This document shows positions 1 through 8,023 of a stretch of DNA of 64,000 bases, piece after piece. A program made the translations under genes and the position numbers. Source of the DNA: BOG-908 sp963850605 (GTDB taxonomy: Bacteria > Pseudomonadota > Alphaproteobacteria > Acetobacterales > Acetobacteraceae); the NCBI GenBank assembly GCA_963850605.1, contig CAWKLX010000005.1:1-64000 (forward strand), in the 5' to 3' direction. Each line of letters opens with the position of its first letter. The first letter of the stretch is position 1. The notes under the pieces were generated by a model. The model saw only the letters and a list, made by a program, of their open reading frames with translations, was not told where the DNA came from and did no database searches.

Positions 1-143
1 CTGTGTTCGGCTGGCGCCTTCGTAGATCGCGGCGAGGGACAAAAGGCGCCGAGCCTGAGCGCCATACTTCGTCTTTTGGCCAATGCCCTTAGCTGAGGGG
101 CATCAAAATCAGACCGCAGCGGGATCGGCATGACAAACTCCAT
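1..143 (-). pseudogene. IS630-family transposase, N-terminal fragment, frameshifted
   Basis: Reading leftward from an ATG at 143, the product starts MEFVMPIPLRSDFDAPQLRA, the typical opening of IS630-family transposases. After about 23 codons the similarity moves to another frame, which reads QKTKYGAQARRLLSLAAIYE, the next conserved block. The break is at the GGCCAAAAG stretch around 78-84, equivalent to one missing base. The gene continues past the left edge, so the DDE catalytic residues cannot be seen. Family identification is from memory of the conserved N-terminus. A -1 programmed shift on the A run is possible but cannot be separated from mutation here. The inverted repeat end was not located. 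Confidence 0.7.
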
Positions 144-288
144 GGTTTGCCATCTTCAATCAGATGCCAGCCGTTTCGGGGATACCCTGCCGAGTCACGA
201 CTTCAGAGACTTGGTATAAGCCGGACGAGCGTTCCGGCAGCGGACGTGAAAGTCTATCTGCCTGAGACTACGGTTCGCGTCGCCACTC

Positions 289-1116
289 TCAGTGTCCTGC
301 ATTGTGCATGCGAGCACCGAGAAACTGAACGAGCCGGTCGCTTACTTTGCCGCACAAGGCGAACAGCACGATGGCGGCGATCACCCGTTCCGGCCGCCCG
401 GTCTGTTCGGCATCCATCAGCAAAAAACCCAATCCGTCGCTGGCGCCCATCAGTTCCGCGGCGGCCACGAACATCCAGCCAAGCCCGAGCCCGGTACGCA
501 GGCCCACGATATAGGCCGGCAGGCTGGCGGGCATCAGGATGTGCGTGACGGTCTGCAGCCGCGTGAGCGTGAGGACCCGTCCGACCTCGACGAGCTTGCG
601 ATCAACGCAAGCGATCCCGGCCATCAGGTTCAGATAAACCGGGAAGAACGCCCCGAGCGCGATCAGATAGATTTTCGAGCTTTCGAAAATGCCGAACCAC
701 AGTATGAACGGGGGCACCCAGGCGATCGACGGCACGCTGCGCAACGCCTGCACGGTCGGATCGACAAACCGCCGGGCGGTCGGTGACCCGCCGGTCAACG
801 CCCCCAGCAAGGTGCCGAGAAGCGCACCCAGGCAGAAACCGAGCGCCAGGCGCCGCAGGCTGGCCGCGAGATTGCTGATCAGCTCGCCGCTCCGCGCCAT
901 CTGGGCCAAAGCACGCAGGACGGCGGCCGGCGGTGGCAGGAGGTCGGGCGCGACGAGATGCACGCTTGCCAGCTGCCAGGCGACCAGGAGCACGCCGGGC
1001 AGCACGAAACCCGCGGCGGAACTTAACAGGGGCAGAGGCGGACGGGGGCGCAGCCGGTCTCCGTCACGCACCGCGTCCGTCGAGGCGAGCGCCGCCAGTG
1101 CGAGGGATCGCGTCAT
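289..1116 (-). CDS. ABC transporter permease, SsuC/TauC type
   Basis: This is a 275-residue integral membrane permease of the binding-protein-dependent transport (BPD_transp_1) family, as used for aliphatic sulfonates, taurine or nitrate. Several hydrophobic helices are visible, and an EAA-like cytoplasmic loop lies near residues 175-200 (VEVGRVLTLTRLQ... then LPAS). The start at 1116 (MTRSLAL) is preferred because it lies just after the stop of the binding-protein gene at 1124; a longer frame to 1167 would overlap that gene. It is the last gene of the leftward set amidohydrolase, ATPase, binding protein, permease. The substrate is inferred from family and neighbours only. Confidence 0.88.
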   Translation of the reverse strand: MTRSLALAALASTDAVRDGDRLRPRPPLPLLSSAAGFVLPGVLLVAWQLASVHLVAPDLLPPPAAVLRALAQMARSGELISNLAASLRRLALGFCLGALLGTLLGALTGGSPTARRFVDPTVQALRSVPSIAWVPPFILWFGIFESSKIYLIALGAFFPVYLNLMAGIACVDRKLVEVGRVLTLTRLQTVTHILMPASLPAYIVGLRTGLGLGWMFVAAAELMGASDGLGFLLMDAEQTGRPERVIAAIVLFALCGKVSDRLVQFLGARMHNAGH

Positions 1117-1123
1117 GCGTGGC

Positions 1124-2098
1124 TCAGTTGCCCTTGATTTGAGGGCTGAACAGTTCGGCTTGCGCACGCGCCAGGTCGGCCCCGGCCGACAGGCTGCCGC
1201 TGGCCTTCAGAATAGGGGCGGCTGCCGCGATTTGCGCGCGCGTCCCGGCATCGACGGCCGGGTTGCTGAAATCGGTTCGGCCCAGCTCGCGCTTGGCCAC
1301 GTCCGTCGGCAGCTTCGCTGCGGCCGCCAGGATTGTCGCCACACCGTCCGGGTTTGTGCGTGCCCAGCCGCGGGCGCGCTCGTAGGCGGCGAGCACGCGG
1401 CGGACCAGGTCAGGATGTTGCGCGATCATGACGTCGCTGGCGAGCAGCGTGCCGGGGCTGTTCAGCGACTTGTCGCGAAAGAACAGCACATCGTGGCTTT
1501 GCAGTTCCGCCTGCGCCATGAACGGGTCCAGACCGGCCCAGGCATCCACGTCGCCGCGATCCAGCGCCAGCCGCCCGTCCTGGTGCTGCAGCGGCACCAG
1601 CGTGATGTCGGCGCGGCCCAGCCCCACGGTGGCCAGTGCGCGCAGCAGCAGGATGTTCGGGTCCGTGCCCGGCGTCGCCGCCACCCGCCTGCCTTTCAGG
1701 TCCGAGAGCCTGGCGATGCCCGAACCGGGCCGGGTCACTAACGCCGACCATTCCGGCCGGGAGAACACGTAGATCACCTTGGCTTGCGTGCCGTTGGCGC
1801 GTCCGAGCAGGGCGGCCGCCCCGGCCGTCGAACCGATATCGATGGAGCGTCCGCGCAGGTATTCCAGCGCCTTGTTGCTGCCCGCGCTCAGCACCCATTG
1901 CACGCCAACATTGGGGCCGAGCGCATCCTCCACCCAATGCTTGTCCTTCAGCACCAGGCTGAGCGGGTTGTAGTATGCGTAGTCCAACCGCACGGTCTGC
2001 GACTGCGCCAGGCAAGGGCTGCCCGCCAACGCCGCAAAGGTCAGCATCGCGCAGCCCGCTGCCAAAGTGCGGCGTCGTTTCGAACTCATCTGCATCAT
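1124..2098 (-). CDS. ABC transporter substrate-binding protein, SsuA-like
   Basis: This is a periplasmic solute-binding protein of about 324 residues. It starts with a classic signal peptide (basic MSSKRRR, hydrophobic core, cleavage after PCLAQ). The mature part has the SsuA/NMT1-like pattern: YYNPLSLVLKDK near the start, SAGSNKALEYLRGRSIDIGS, and the DLKGRRVAATPGTDPN segment that follows the first lobe. The start at 2098 has an AAGGGG ribosome-binding site; the frame to 2173 lacks any support. It would deliver a sulfonate-like or related small organic anion to the permease and ATPase encoded on either side. The exact ligand cannot be read from the sequence. Confidence 0.88.
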   Translation of the reverse strand: MMQMSSKRRRTLAAGCAMLTFAALAGSPCLAQSQTVRLDYAYYNPLSLVLKDKHWVEDALGPNVGVQWVLSAGSNKALEYLRGRSIDIGSTAGAAALLGRANGTQAKVIYVFSRPEWSALVTRPGSGIARLSDLKGRRVAATPGTDPNILLLRALATVGLGRADITLVPLQHQDGRLALDRGDVDAWAGLDPFMAQAELQSHDVLFFRDKSLNSPGTLLASDVMIAQHPDLVRRVLAAYERARGWARTNPDGVATILAAAAKLPTDVAKRELGRTDFSNPAVDAGTRAQIAAAAPILKASGSLSAGADLARAQAELFSPQIKGN

Positions 2099-2209
2099 CC
2101 GCCCCTTGCGGACCGGCGGCCGGCCGCTCGGGAGAGACGGCACTACGGACGTTCGGCCAGTGCCCGGCCGCATACCATACTAAATGACAATGATATAGGC
2201 CGCCTGATC

Positions 2210-3013
2210 CTACGTCGCGTCGAGCGCGCCGAGCAGCCGCTTTCTAAGCGCTACCAGCTCGGGCGCGCCGCGGTCGCGCGGACGGCCCGACGGCACCGCC
2301 TCGATCGCGCTGATCCGCCCGGGGCGCGGCGACATGACGACGATGCGGTCCGCCAGGACCACCGCCTCCTCCACGTCGTGGGTCACGAGCAGCATGGTGG
2401 TGCGTTCCGCCCGCCAGATCCGTTCCAGCTCGGCCTGCATGCGCAGCCGGGTGAGCGCATCCAGCGCGCCGAATGGCTCGTCGAGCAGCAGGATACCGGG
2501 GCGGGCAACCAGGCCGCGCGCGATAGCCACGCGCTGCGCCATGCCGCCAGACAACTGGCCGGGCGTGGCGCGGGCGAACGCGGCGAGGCCCACGAGATCC
2601 AGGTGCTCGGCCACCAGCCGTCCCTTGCGCGCCGCGTCCATGGGCGCATTGCGAAGAGCGAGCGCCACGTTCTGTTCGGCGGTCAGCCAGGGCAGCAGCC
2701 TGGCCTCCTGGAACACCAGGCCGCGGTCCAGTCCGGTGCCGGTCACGACCCGACCACCCGCCCGTATCTCGCCGCTGTCCGGCCGTTCGAGGCCGGCGAT
2801 CATGCGCAGCAGGGTGGATTTGCCGCATCCGCTGGCACCAACGATGGCGACAAAGGCGCCCGCTTCGATCTCGAGCGATACATCCTGCACCGCGGCGAAG
2901 GCGCCGGCGCCCGCATCGAAAATCTTGCCGACATGCGACAGCACCAGGCCGGTAGCCGCCCCGGCTTGATCACTCACGTTGGGTGCCAGGGTCGGCACGT
3001 CACTCAGCTGCAT
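2210..3013 (-). CDS. ABC transporter ATP-binding protein, SsuB/TauB type
   Basis: This is a 267-residue ATPase that powers the neighbouring permease. The Walker A motif GASGCGKST is at residues 59-67, the signature LSGGMAQR follows, and Walker B ILLLDEPFGALD precedes the H-loop (LLVTHDVEEAV). The start at 3013 (MQLSDVP) overlaps the amidohydrolase stop at 3000 by 14 bases, implying translational coupling. The upstream extension to 3244 is only out-of-frame amidohydrolase sequence. All catalytic motifs are intact, so the transporter appears functional despite decay of nearby monooxygenase genes. Confidence 0.9.
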   Translation of the reverse strand: MQLSDVPTLAPNVSDQAGAATGLVLSHVGKIFDAGAGAFAAVQDVSLEIEAGAFVAIVGASGCGKSTLLRMIAGLERPDSGEIRAGGRVVTGTGLDRGLVFQEARLLPWLTAEQNVALALRNAPMDAARKGRLVAEHLDLVGLAAFARATPGQLSGGMAQRVAIARGLVARPGILLLDEPFGALDALTRLRMQAELERIWRAERTTMLLVTHDVEEAVVLADRIVVMSPRPGRISAIEAVPSGRPRDRGAPELVALRKRLLGALDAT

Positions 3014-3893
3014 GGCCCATGGCAGGTGCGGCGATCCGGCCGAATAGCCGGGCGGCGTTCCCGCCGAGCACGCGGGCGGTGATGTCCTCGCCCAAATCCA
3101 TCGACCTGACATCTTCCACGCTCTGCCGCATTGGACGGAACGGAAATGACGAGCCGAACAGCAGCTGATCGCGCAAAAACCCGCGCGCCGCCTCCGCGTA
3201 ACGCCGCCCGCCCGGCGCGAACATATACATGTCCGGCGACACAAAAACGTTTTCGTGCCGGAACGCCACGCCGATCATGGTGTCGATGTTCGGATAGCAT
3301 CCGTGGCACACCACCACAGGCAATTTTGGAAATGTTCGGGCCACCGCGTCGATCGCCAGCGGATCGTTGAAGGCGAGGTCCGGCGTCGTCGGGCCGGACA
3401 TGACGAAAGCGGGCACGCCGAGCGTCAGGCAGGTTTCATAAAGCGGCATCAGCCGGTCGTCGTCGGCGCGCAGCGGTGTCTCGTAAAAACCCGCATCCAG
3501 GTTGATCGCGGCCAGCCCGAGCGTCTTGACGGCCCGCTCCGCTTCGGCGACCGCGGCCTCGCGTCCGAGCGCCAAGGGGTCGACCGAGGCCACACCGATC
3601 AGCCTGCCCGCGGATTGGGCGGCCAGTGCTGCCACCGTGTCGTTCTCGATACGGACCGTGGGCGTGCTCCGGCCGACGGTGACACCGAGATCGATGCCGG
3701 CCTGGTCCATGCCCGCCAGCACGTCGGTCAAGGTGGTGATGCGGGTGAAATGGTCTGGGTCGGTGGCGCCGACGCGGCGGTTCACCCAGCGCACCAGATC
3801 ATGCTCCGGCGTGCCGGGATGGGCGCCAAAGAATGGATGCAGGAAGGGTGGCCGCAGCCGCATGTCGATGATCCGCGGCGCCGTATCGCTCAT
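3000..3893 (-). CDS. Amidohydrolase-2-like TIM-barrel protein lacking usual metal ligands
   Basis: This 297-residue protein has the general pattern of the Amidohydro_2 (PF04909) family, with an N-terminal strand IIDMRLRPP, a central VVVCHG and a late GSSFPF strand. In active members the first motif is D-x-H-x-H and the last is G-[ST]-D-x-P. Here they read DMRLR and GSSFPF, so the two first-strand histidines and the final aspartate are missing. It may be catalytically different or metal-free. The start at 3893 (MSDTAP) is chosen because homology begins there; upstream codons look random. It is the first gene of the leftward transporter operon and could act on the imported compound. Confidence 0.72.
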   Translation of the reverse strand: MSDTAPRIIDMRLRPPFLHPFFGAHPGTPEHDLVRWVNRRVGATDPDHFTRITTLTDVLAGMDQAGIDLGVTVGRSTPTVRIENDTVAALAAQSAGRLIGVASVDPLALGREAAVAEAERAVKTLGLAAINLDAGFYETPLRADDDRLMPLYETCLTLGVPAFVMSGPTTPDLAFNDPLAIDAVARTFPKLPVVVCHGCYPNIDTMIGVAFRHENVFVSPDMYMFAPGGRRYAEAARGFLRDQLLFGSSFPFRPMRQSVEDVRSMDLGEDITARVLGGNAARLFGRIAAPAMGHAAE

Positions 3894-4090
3894 GCCAAAG
3901 CTTTCGAAAGGGGCTGCACCGATGTCGGTAATGGCCACTTCTATCGGCGGTCTGCCCACCTCGACCAGAGGGCATCGCGGACCGATAGGACGCGCGGCAA
4001 CAGGCCGCCGGTGTCGAACTGGTCGGCAATCACCTGCGGATCGCCCATCACGGCTCCATCCAGCGCGCGGGGGCCAAATTGGTGACTTAG

Positions 4091-4474
4091 GCGGGCGCGG
4101 CGAAGCCCGGGGGTGACGATCCACCAATGCCGCAGCACCGTCTCGGCCGCCCACAGAACGTCGCCGACATGCTGTGGCGGTGGGTGGACGAGAGCGGAAT
4201 TGGCGGCTTTACTCTGGCCCATGCCGTCACGCCGGGTATTGTCGCCGATTTCATCAACTATGAAATCCCGCAACTGCAGAGGCGAGGCCGGGCGCAGACA
4301 GAATACGCGCCTCGCAACTCACGCCAGAAACCCATCGGCACGGCGGACGGACGCGTGGAGTCGACACGTACGGCCGGCGCCTTCCACGGCGCCTATGCCG
4401 GGCCGGCAAGCGTGGCCGACAAGACCAGCGGCTCGAATGTCACCCATGTCCAGGAGAGCTTGGCTGCAGAGTAG
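4091..4474 (+). pseudogene. Flavin-dependent monooxygenase (NtaA/SnaA/DszA type), C-terminal remnant
   Basis: The open stretch from 4091 reads GRPQNVADMLWRWVDESGI, then GGFTLAHAVTPGIVADF, then PELQRRG-like and TEYAP blocks. This matches the C-terminal end of FMN-dependent luciferase-like monooxygenases of the NtaA/SnaA/DszA group, where G-x-P-x-x-V-A-D and AVTPG are conserved. A stop at 4088-4090 and unrelated sequence upstream show that the first 300 or so residues are gone. No start codon or ribosome-binding site gives a plausible product, although ATG 4127 is in frame. The enzymes desulfonate or oxidise small organics, which fits the transporter nearby. The 3894-4090 stretch before it contains no gene I can identify. 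Confidence 0.65.
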
Positions 4475-4480
4475 CGCGCG

Positions 4481-5908
4481 TTGACGACACGGCCCTATAC
4501 GGTCGCGATCGTTGGCGGCGGGTTCTCGGGCGCGGTCTTTGGGCTGAAGCTGCATCTTGCCCGGCCAGAGTGGCGCGTCGTGATCATCGAGCCGAAGCGG
4601 TCGCTCGGCCGTGGCCTTGCGTATGGCGCTTGCGGGCCGCAGCACCTGCTCAACGTGCCGGTCAGCCGGATGGAGATCGGATTGCAACCGGGCTTCGCCA
4701 CGTGGCTGGACCGGCATCGCGGCAGGATCGCCGAATGCCTGGTCGAAAGCCGGCTGGACGTGCTTGGCGCGTACGTCCCGCGTGCCCTGTTCGGCGAGTA
4801 TATCGAGGAGCGGATCGGCGAGGCGCTGGACACACGATCGATCGCCGGGCTGACCACGCTGCGCGGCGAAGTCGTCCGTATGCTGCGCGAGGAGCAGGGC
4901 GTTCTGCTCAATGACGGGCGCGAGGTACAGGCCGACATCGTGGTGCTCGCCATGGGGAATCTGGCGCCGCGCCCGCCGGGCGGCGCCGACCCCTGGGTGT
5001 ACGACACCGGCTATTTCGTGCCCGATCCATGGGCGAGGGATGCGTTCGCCGACATCCATTCGGACGAACCTCTGCTGCTGATCGGCGCCGGGCTGACCAT
5101 GGTGGACGTGGCATTGCGGCTGGCCGCCGAGGGCCATCGCGGCCCCATGCTTGCGGTCTCGCGCCGAGGCCTGCTTCCTCTGCGCCACGAAGCCGGCGGT
5201 GCATGGTCGGAATTCCTGGCACAGCACAACGCAGCTTCCCCGCTCGCATTGACGCGCGTCATCCGGCGGGAGGTGGCCCGTGCCCAGGCGCAAGGTGTGC
5301 CGTGGCAACGCGTGTTCGACGCAGCACGCCCGGCCGTGCCCGGCATTTGGCACAACTGGTCGGCGGCAAGCCGCCGCCAGTTCACGCGCCACCTTCGTGT
5401 ACGTTGGGACATCCATCGGCATCGCATGGCCCCCAGGATCGACGATGCGTTAAGATCACTGCTGAAGAAGGGCGCGCTCGAGATCGTGGCCGGTCGCGTG
5501 GCCGGCTACACGTTAGCAGACGGCACGGTGGACGTGGATCTGCTTGTGCGCGGCGGCACACACCGGGTGTTTCGTGCAGGGCGCGTCATCAATTGCACCG
5601 GGCCCGGCGCAGGTTTCGACAAGATCGCTATTCCGCTGATTGCCGATCTGCGGGAACGCGGGCTCGCCGTCTCGGACCCGCTCGGCGTGGGCTTTCTCAC
5701 GCAGGACTGCGCAATCATCGATAGGTCGGGTAGTCCGTCGCAGTGGCTGTTCGCACTCGGGCCGCTTACCCGCCCAAATTGGTGGGAGATCACGGCCGTG
5801 CCGGAGATCAACCTGCAGATCGATCGGCTAGTGGCGCAGCTCTCGCACACGACACCGGCGCCGCCGCTGACACCAGCCGATTTTCTGGGCATTGGCGAGG
5901 GCATATGA
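4481..5908 (+). CDS. FAD/NAD(P)-binding protein (COG4529-type)
   Basis: This is a 475-residue flavoprotein beginning at TTG 4481. The N-terminal Rossmann motif AIVGGGFSGAVFGLKL binds FAD, and GLAYGACGPQHLLNVP is the conserved block of the NAD_binding_9 (PF13454) family. A second dinucleotide motif, LLIGAGLTMVDVALRL, is near residue 200. Proteins of this kind (HpyO-like and related) are flavin-dependent oxidoreductases of mostly unknown substrate. It begins 7 bases after the monooxygenase remnant, so the two were probably one operon, where the FAD protein could have served the same catabolic step. The gene itself is intact. Confidence 0.82.
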   Translation: MTTRPYTVAIVGGGFSGAVFGLKLHLARPEWRVVIIEPKRSLGRGLAYGACGPQHLLNVPVSRMEIGLQPGFATWLDRHRGRIAECLVESRLDVLGAYVPRALFGEYIEERIGEALDTRSIAGLTTLRGEVVRMLREEQGVLLNDGREVQADIVVLAMGNLAPRPPGGADPWVYDTGYFVPDPWARDAFADIHSDEPLLLIGAGLTMVDVALRLAAEGHRGPMLAVSRRGLLPLRHEAGGAWSEFLAQHNAASPLALTRVIRREVARAQAQGVPWQRVFDAARPAVPGIWHNWSAASRRQFTRHLRVRWDIHRHRMAPRIDDALRSLLKKGALEIVAGRVAGYTLADGTVDVDLLVRGGTHRVFRAGRVINCTGPGAGFDKIAIPLIADLRERGLAVSDPLGVGFLTQDCAIIDRSGSPSQWLFALGPLTRPNWWEITAVPEINLQIDRLVAQLSHTTPAPPLTPADFLGIGEGI

Positions 5909-5969
5909 GCCCATCATCATCGGACCGATGTGAGTGCGCGGTTGTCAAAGACGGGCACTAAAAGGGCCG

Positions 5970-6060
<91 letters not shown>

Positions 6061-6122
6061 AAGCGCGGTGGCGGGGTGTTATACGAAGGCCGGGATGGGC
6101 AGCGCAACATGCGGCTGGCTGA

Positions 6123-6152
6123 TTGACATAGTCTGACGACGGGGGGTATCAG
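6123..6152 (+). promoter_or_regulatory. Sigma-70-type promoter for the rplU operon
   Basis: TTGACA at 6123-6128 is followed after 18 bases by TATCAG at 6147-6152. The -35 is perfect and the -10 is a weak match. It faces rplU and would leave a leader of roughly 110 bases. No other promoter-like pair stands out between tRNA-Ser and rplU. Confidence 0.45.
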
Positions 6153-6266
6153 GCGCGCTCGCGCCGAGCCTGTCTTGGTGCGTGGCCGCGGGTGCGGCCG
6201 GCGAGGTGCGCAGACACCCCGATAACAAGAATTGGCCGCCACGAGCGGTCACGAACGGAGTTGACC

Positions 6267-6668
6267 ATGTTTGCTGTCATCCGCACGGGCGGAAAGCAGT
6301 ACCGCGTGACGCCGAACGCGGTGCTGAAAGTCGAAAAGCTCGAGGCCGAGCCAGGCGCCACATTCACGTTCACGGACGTTCTGGCCGTGGGGTCGGAGGC
6401 AGGCGTCACGTTGGGCACGCCGGTGGTGGCCGGCGCCAGTGTGACCGCAACCGTCATCGCTCAGGACCGCCTGGACAAGGTGATTATTTTTAAGAAGCGC
6501 CGTCGCCAGAACAGCCGGCGCAAGAACGGGCATCGTCAGCATGTGACCGTGCTGCGGGTGGCCGACATCGCCGCGGATGGCCATTCGGGCGACGCACACG
6601 CGCCGGCTGCTCATACGCCGGTCGAGACGGAAACCGCCCCCATCTCGCCCGAGGCGGGCGAGATCTGA
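6267..6668 (+). CDS. rplU: 50S ribosomal protein L21
   Basis: This is a 133-residue large-subunit ribosomal protein with the L21 signature: MFAVIRTGGKQYRV at the N-terminus and KKRRRQNSRRKNGHRQ in the rRNA-binding loop. The C-terminus has a variable Ala/Glu/His-rich tail common in alphaproteobacteria. ATG 6267 is preceded by GGAG; upstream in-frame codons are not conserved. It is the first gene of the operon rplU-rpmA-obgE-proB and probably starts from the promoter at 6123. Confidence 0.97.
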   Translation: MFAVIRTGGKQYRVTPNAVLKVEKLEAEPGATFTFTDVLAVGSEAGVTLGTPVVAGASVTATVIAQDRLDKVIIFKKRRRQNSRRKNGHRQHVTVLRVADIAADGHSGDAHAPAAHTPVETETAPISPEAGEI

Positions 6669-6685
6669 CGCGATAGGAGAGTTCT

Positions 6686-6955
6686 GTGGCACACAAGAAA
6701 GCAGGCGGGTCCTCGCGCAACGGCCGCGATACCGAGGGCAGGCGCCTGGGCGTCAAGAAATTCGGCGGTGAGGCCGTCATCCCCGGCAACATCATCCTTC
6801 GCCAGCGTGGCACACGTTGGAAGCCTGGCTCGAATGTCGGCCTTGGCAAGGACCACACGATCTTCGCCGTGGTCGAAGGTCGTGTGAAGTTCCAGACGCG
6901 CGCCGATGACCGGGTTTATGTGTCGGTTGAGAAAGTTCCGGCTGCGGCCGAGTGA
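6686..6955 (+). CDS. rpmA: 50S ribosomal protein L27
   Basis: This is an 89-residue large-subunit protein that reaches the peptidyl transferase centre with its N-terminal tail. The family signature is clear: AHKKAGGSSRNGRDTEGRRL, then FGGEAVIPGNIILRQRGT. It starts at GTG 6686 behind an AGGAGA ribosome-binding site, 17 bases after rplU. There is no N-terminal cleavage extension of the Firmicutes kind. It is cotranscribed with rplU. Confidence 0.97.
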   Translation: MAHKKAGGSSRNGRDTEGRRLGVKKFGGEAVIPGNIILRQRGTRWKPGSNVGLGKDHTIFAVVEGRVKFQTRADDRVYVSVEKVPAAAE

Positions 6956-6956
6956 G

Positions 6957-7010
6957 GGCGGGGCTCTACCCCGGACCCCGCCGGGAGGAATGATCCCCCC
7001 CGGACCCCGT
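6957..7010. repeat. GC-rich intergenic palindromic repeat, copy 1
   Basis: Between rpmA and obgE, GGCGGGG and CCCCGCC form an outer stem around GCTCTACCCCGGA, followed by a C-rich tail ending GGACCCCG. The pattern GGGCTCTRCCC, GACC, then a CCCC...ACCC block recurs at about 40085-40152. It has no T-run, so it is not a typical intrinsic terminator and may be an mRNA-stabilising or processing element inside the operon. Confidence 0.5.
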
Positions 7011-7015
7011 CGTCC

Positions 7016-8023
7016 ATGAAGTTTCTGGATCAGGCCAAGATCTACGTTCGCTCCGGCGATGGGGGGGACGGGGTGATCGCATTTCGGCGCGAGCGGTTCA
7101 TCGAATTCGGCGGTCCGGATGGCGGCACCGGCGGACGCGGCGGCGACATCGTGTTCGAAGCTGTGCCCAACCTCAACACGCTGATCGACTTCCGCTACAC
7201 ACAGCATTTCCGCGCGAAAAAGGGCGGCAACGGCGCCGGATCGGACCGTACCGGCGCGTCCGCCGACGAAGTGCGCATCCGCGTGCCGATCGGCACCGAG
7301 ATCCTGGCCGACGACCAGGAAACGCTGCTGGCCGACCTGGATGCGCCGGGCAAGACGGTGGTCTTGTGCCGCGGCGGGGATGGCGGGCACGGCAACACCC
7401 ATTTCAAGACCAGCACGAACCGCGCCCCGCGCCGCGCCGACAAGGGCTGGCCGGGCGAGGAGCGCTGGGTGTGGCTGCAACTCAAACTGATCGCCGACGC
7501 CGGGCTGATCGGGCTGCCCAACGCCGGCAAGTCCACCTTTTTGGCCGCCAGCAGCGCCGCGCGGCCGAAGATTGCCGACTACCCGTTCACGACCCTGCAC
7601 CCGCAACTGGGCGTGATACGCCTGTCCAACACCGAGGAATTCGTGCTGGCCGACATTCCCGGCCTGATCGAGGGCGCGCATGAGGGCGCGGGGCTGGGCG
7701 ATCGTTTTCTGGGCCATGTGGAGCGCTGCGCGGTGCTGCTTCATCTGGTTGATGGCGCCGCCGGCGGCGTGGTGGATGCGTGGCGCACCGTGCGGGGCGA
7801 GTTGTCCGCCTACGGCGCTGGCCTGGCCGAAAAACCCGAGCTGATCGTGCTGAACAAGGCCGACGCCATGACGCCCCGCGAGTTGTCCGCGCGCCGCATC
7901 GCCCTGGCGCGCGCGTCTGGCCAAAGGGTGCACGTCATGTCCGGCGCTACGGGGCAGGGCGTGCCGGACATGCTGCGCGCGCTGCAGGATGCAATCACGG
8001 CCAACCGCGCCGCCGCGCGCTGA
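7016..8023 (+). CDS. obgE: Obg-family GTPase ObgE/CgtA
   Basis: This is a 335-residue essential ribosome-assembly GTPase. The glycine-rich Obg fold covers residues 1-158 (MKFLDQAKIYVRSGDGGDG, GGRGGD). The G domain follows with G1 GLPNAGKST, G3 DIPGLIEGAHEG and G4 VLNKAD. It lacks the extra C-terminal domain seen in some species. ATG 7016 directly follows the GC-rich repeat after rpmA. The gene overlaps proB by one base (TGATG). Confidence 0.97.
   Translation: MKFLDQAKIYVRSGDGGDGVIAFRRERFIEFGGPDGGTGGRGGDIVFEAVPNLNTLIDFRYTQHFRAKKGGNGAGSDRTGASADEVRIRVPIGTEILADDQETLLADLDAPGKTVVLCRGGDGGHGNTHFKTSTNRAPRRADKGWPGEERWVWLQLKLIADAGLIGLPNAGKSTFLAASSAARPKIADYPFTTLHPQLGVIRLSNTEEFVLADIPGLIEGAHEGAGLGDRFLGHVERCAVLLHLVDGAAGGVVDAWRTVRGELSAYGAGLAEKPELIVLNKADAMTPRELSARRIALARASGQRVHVMSGATGQGVPDMLRALQDAITANRAAAR

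Noticed and set aside
3941..4273. 110-residue minus-strand frame with a G-x-P-x-V-A-D-like block
   Set aside because: The block resembles the monooxygenase text but is antisense to the remnant and is not accompanied by further conserved sequence; probably chance.
6957..7010. Intrinsic terminator after rpmA
   Set aside because: The stem is strong but is not followed by a T-run, and obgE is likely transcribed through it.
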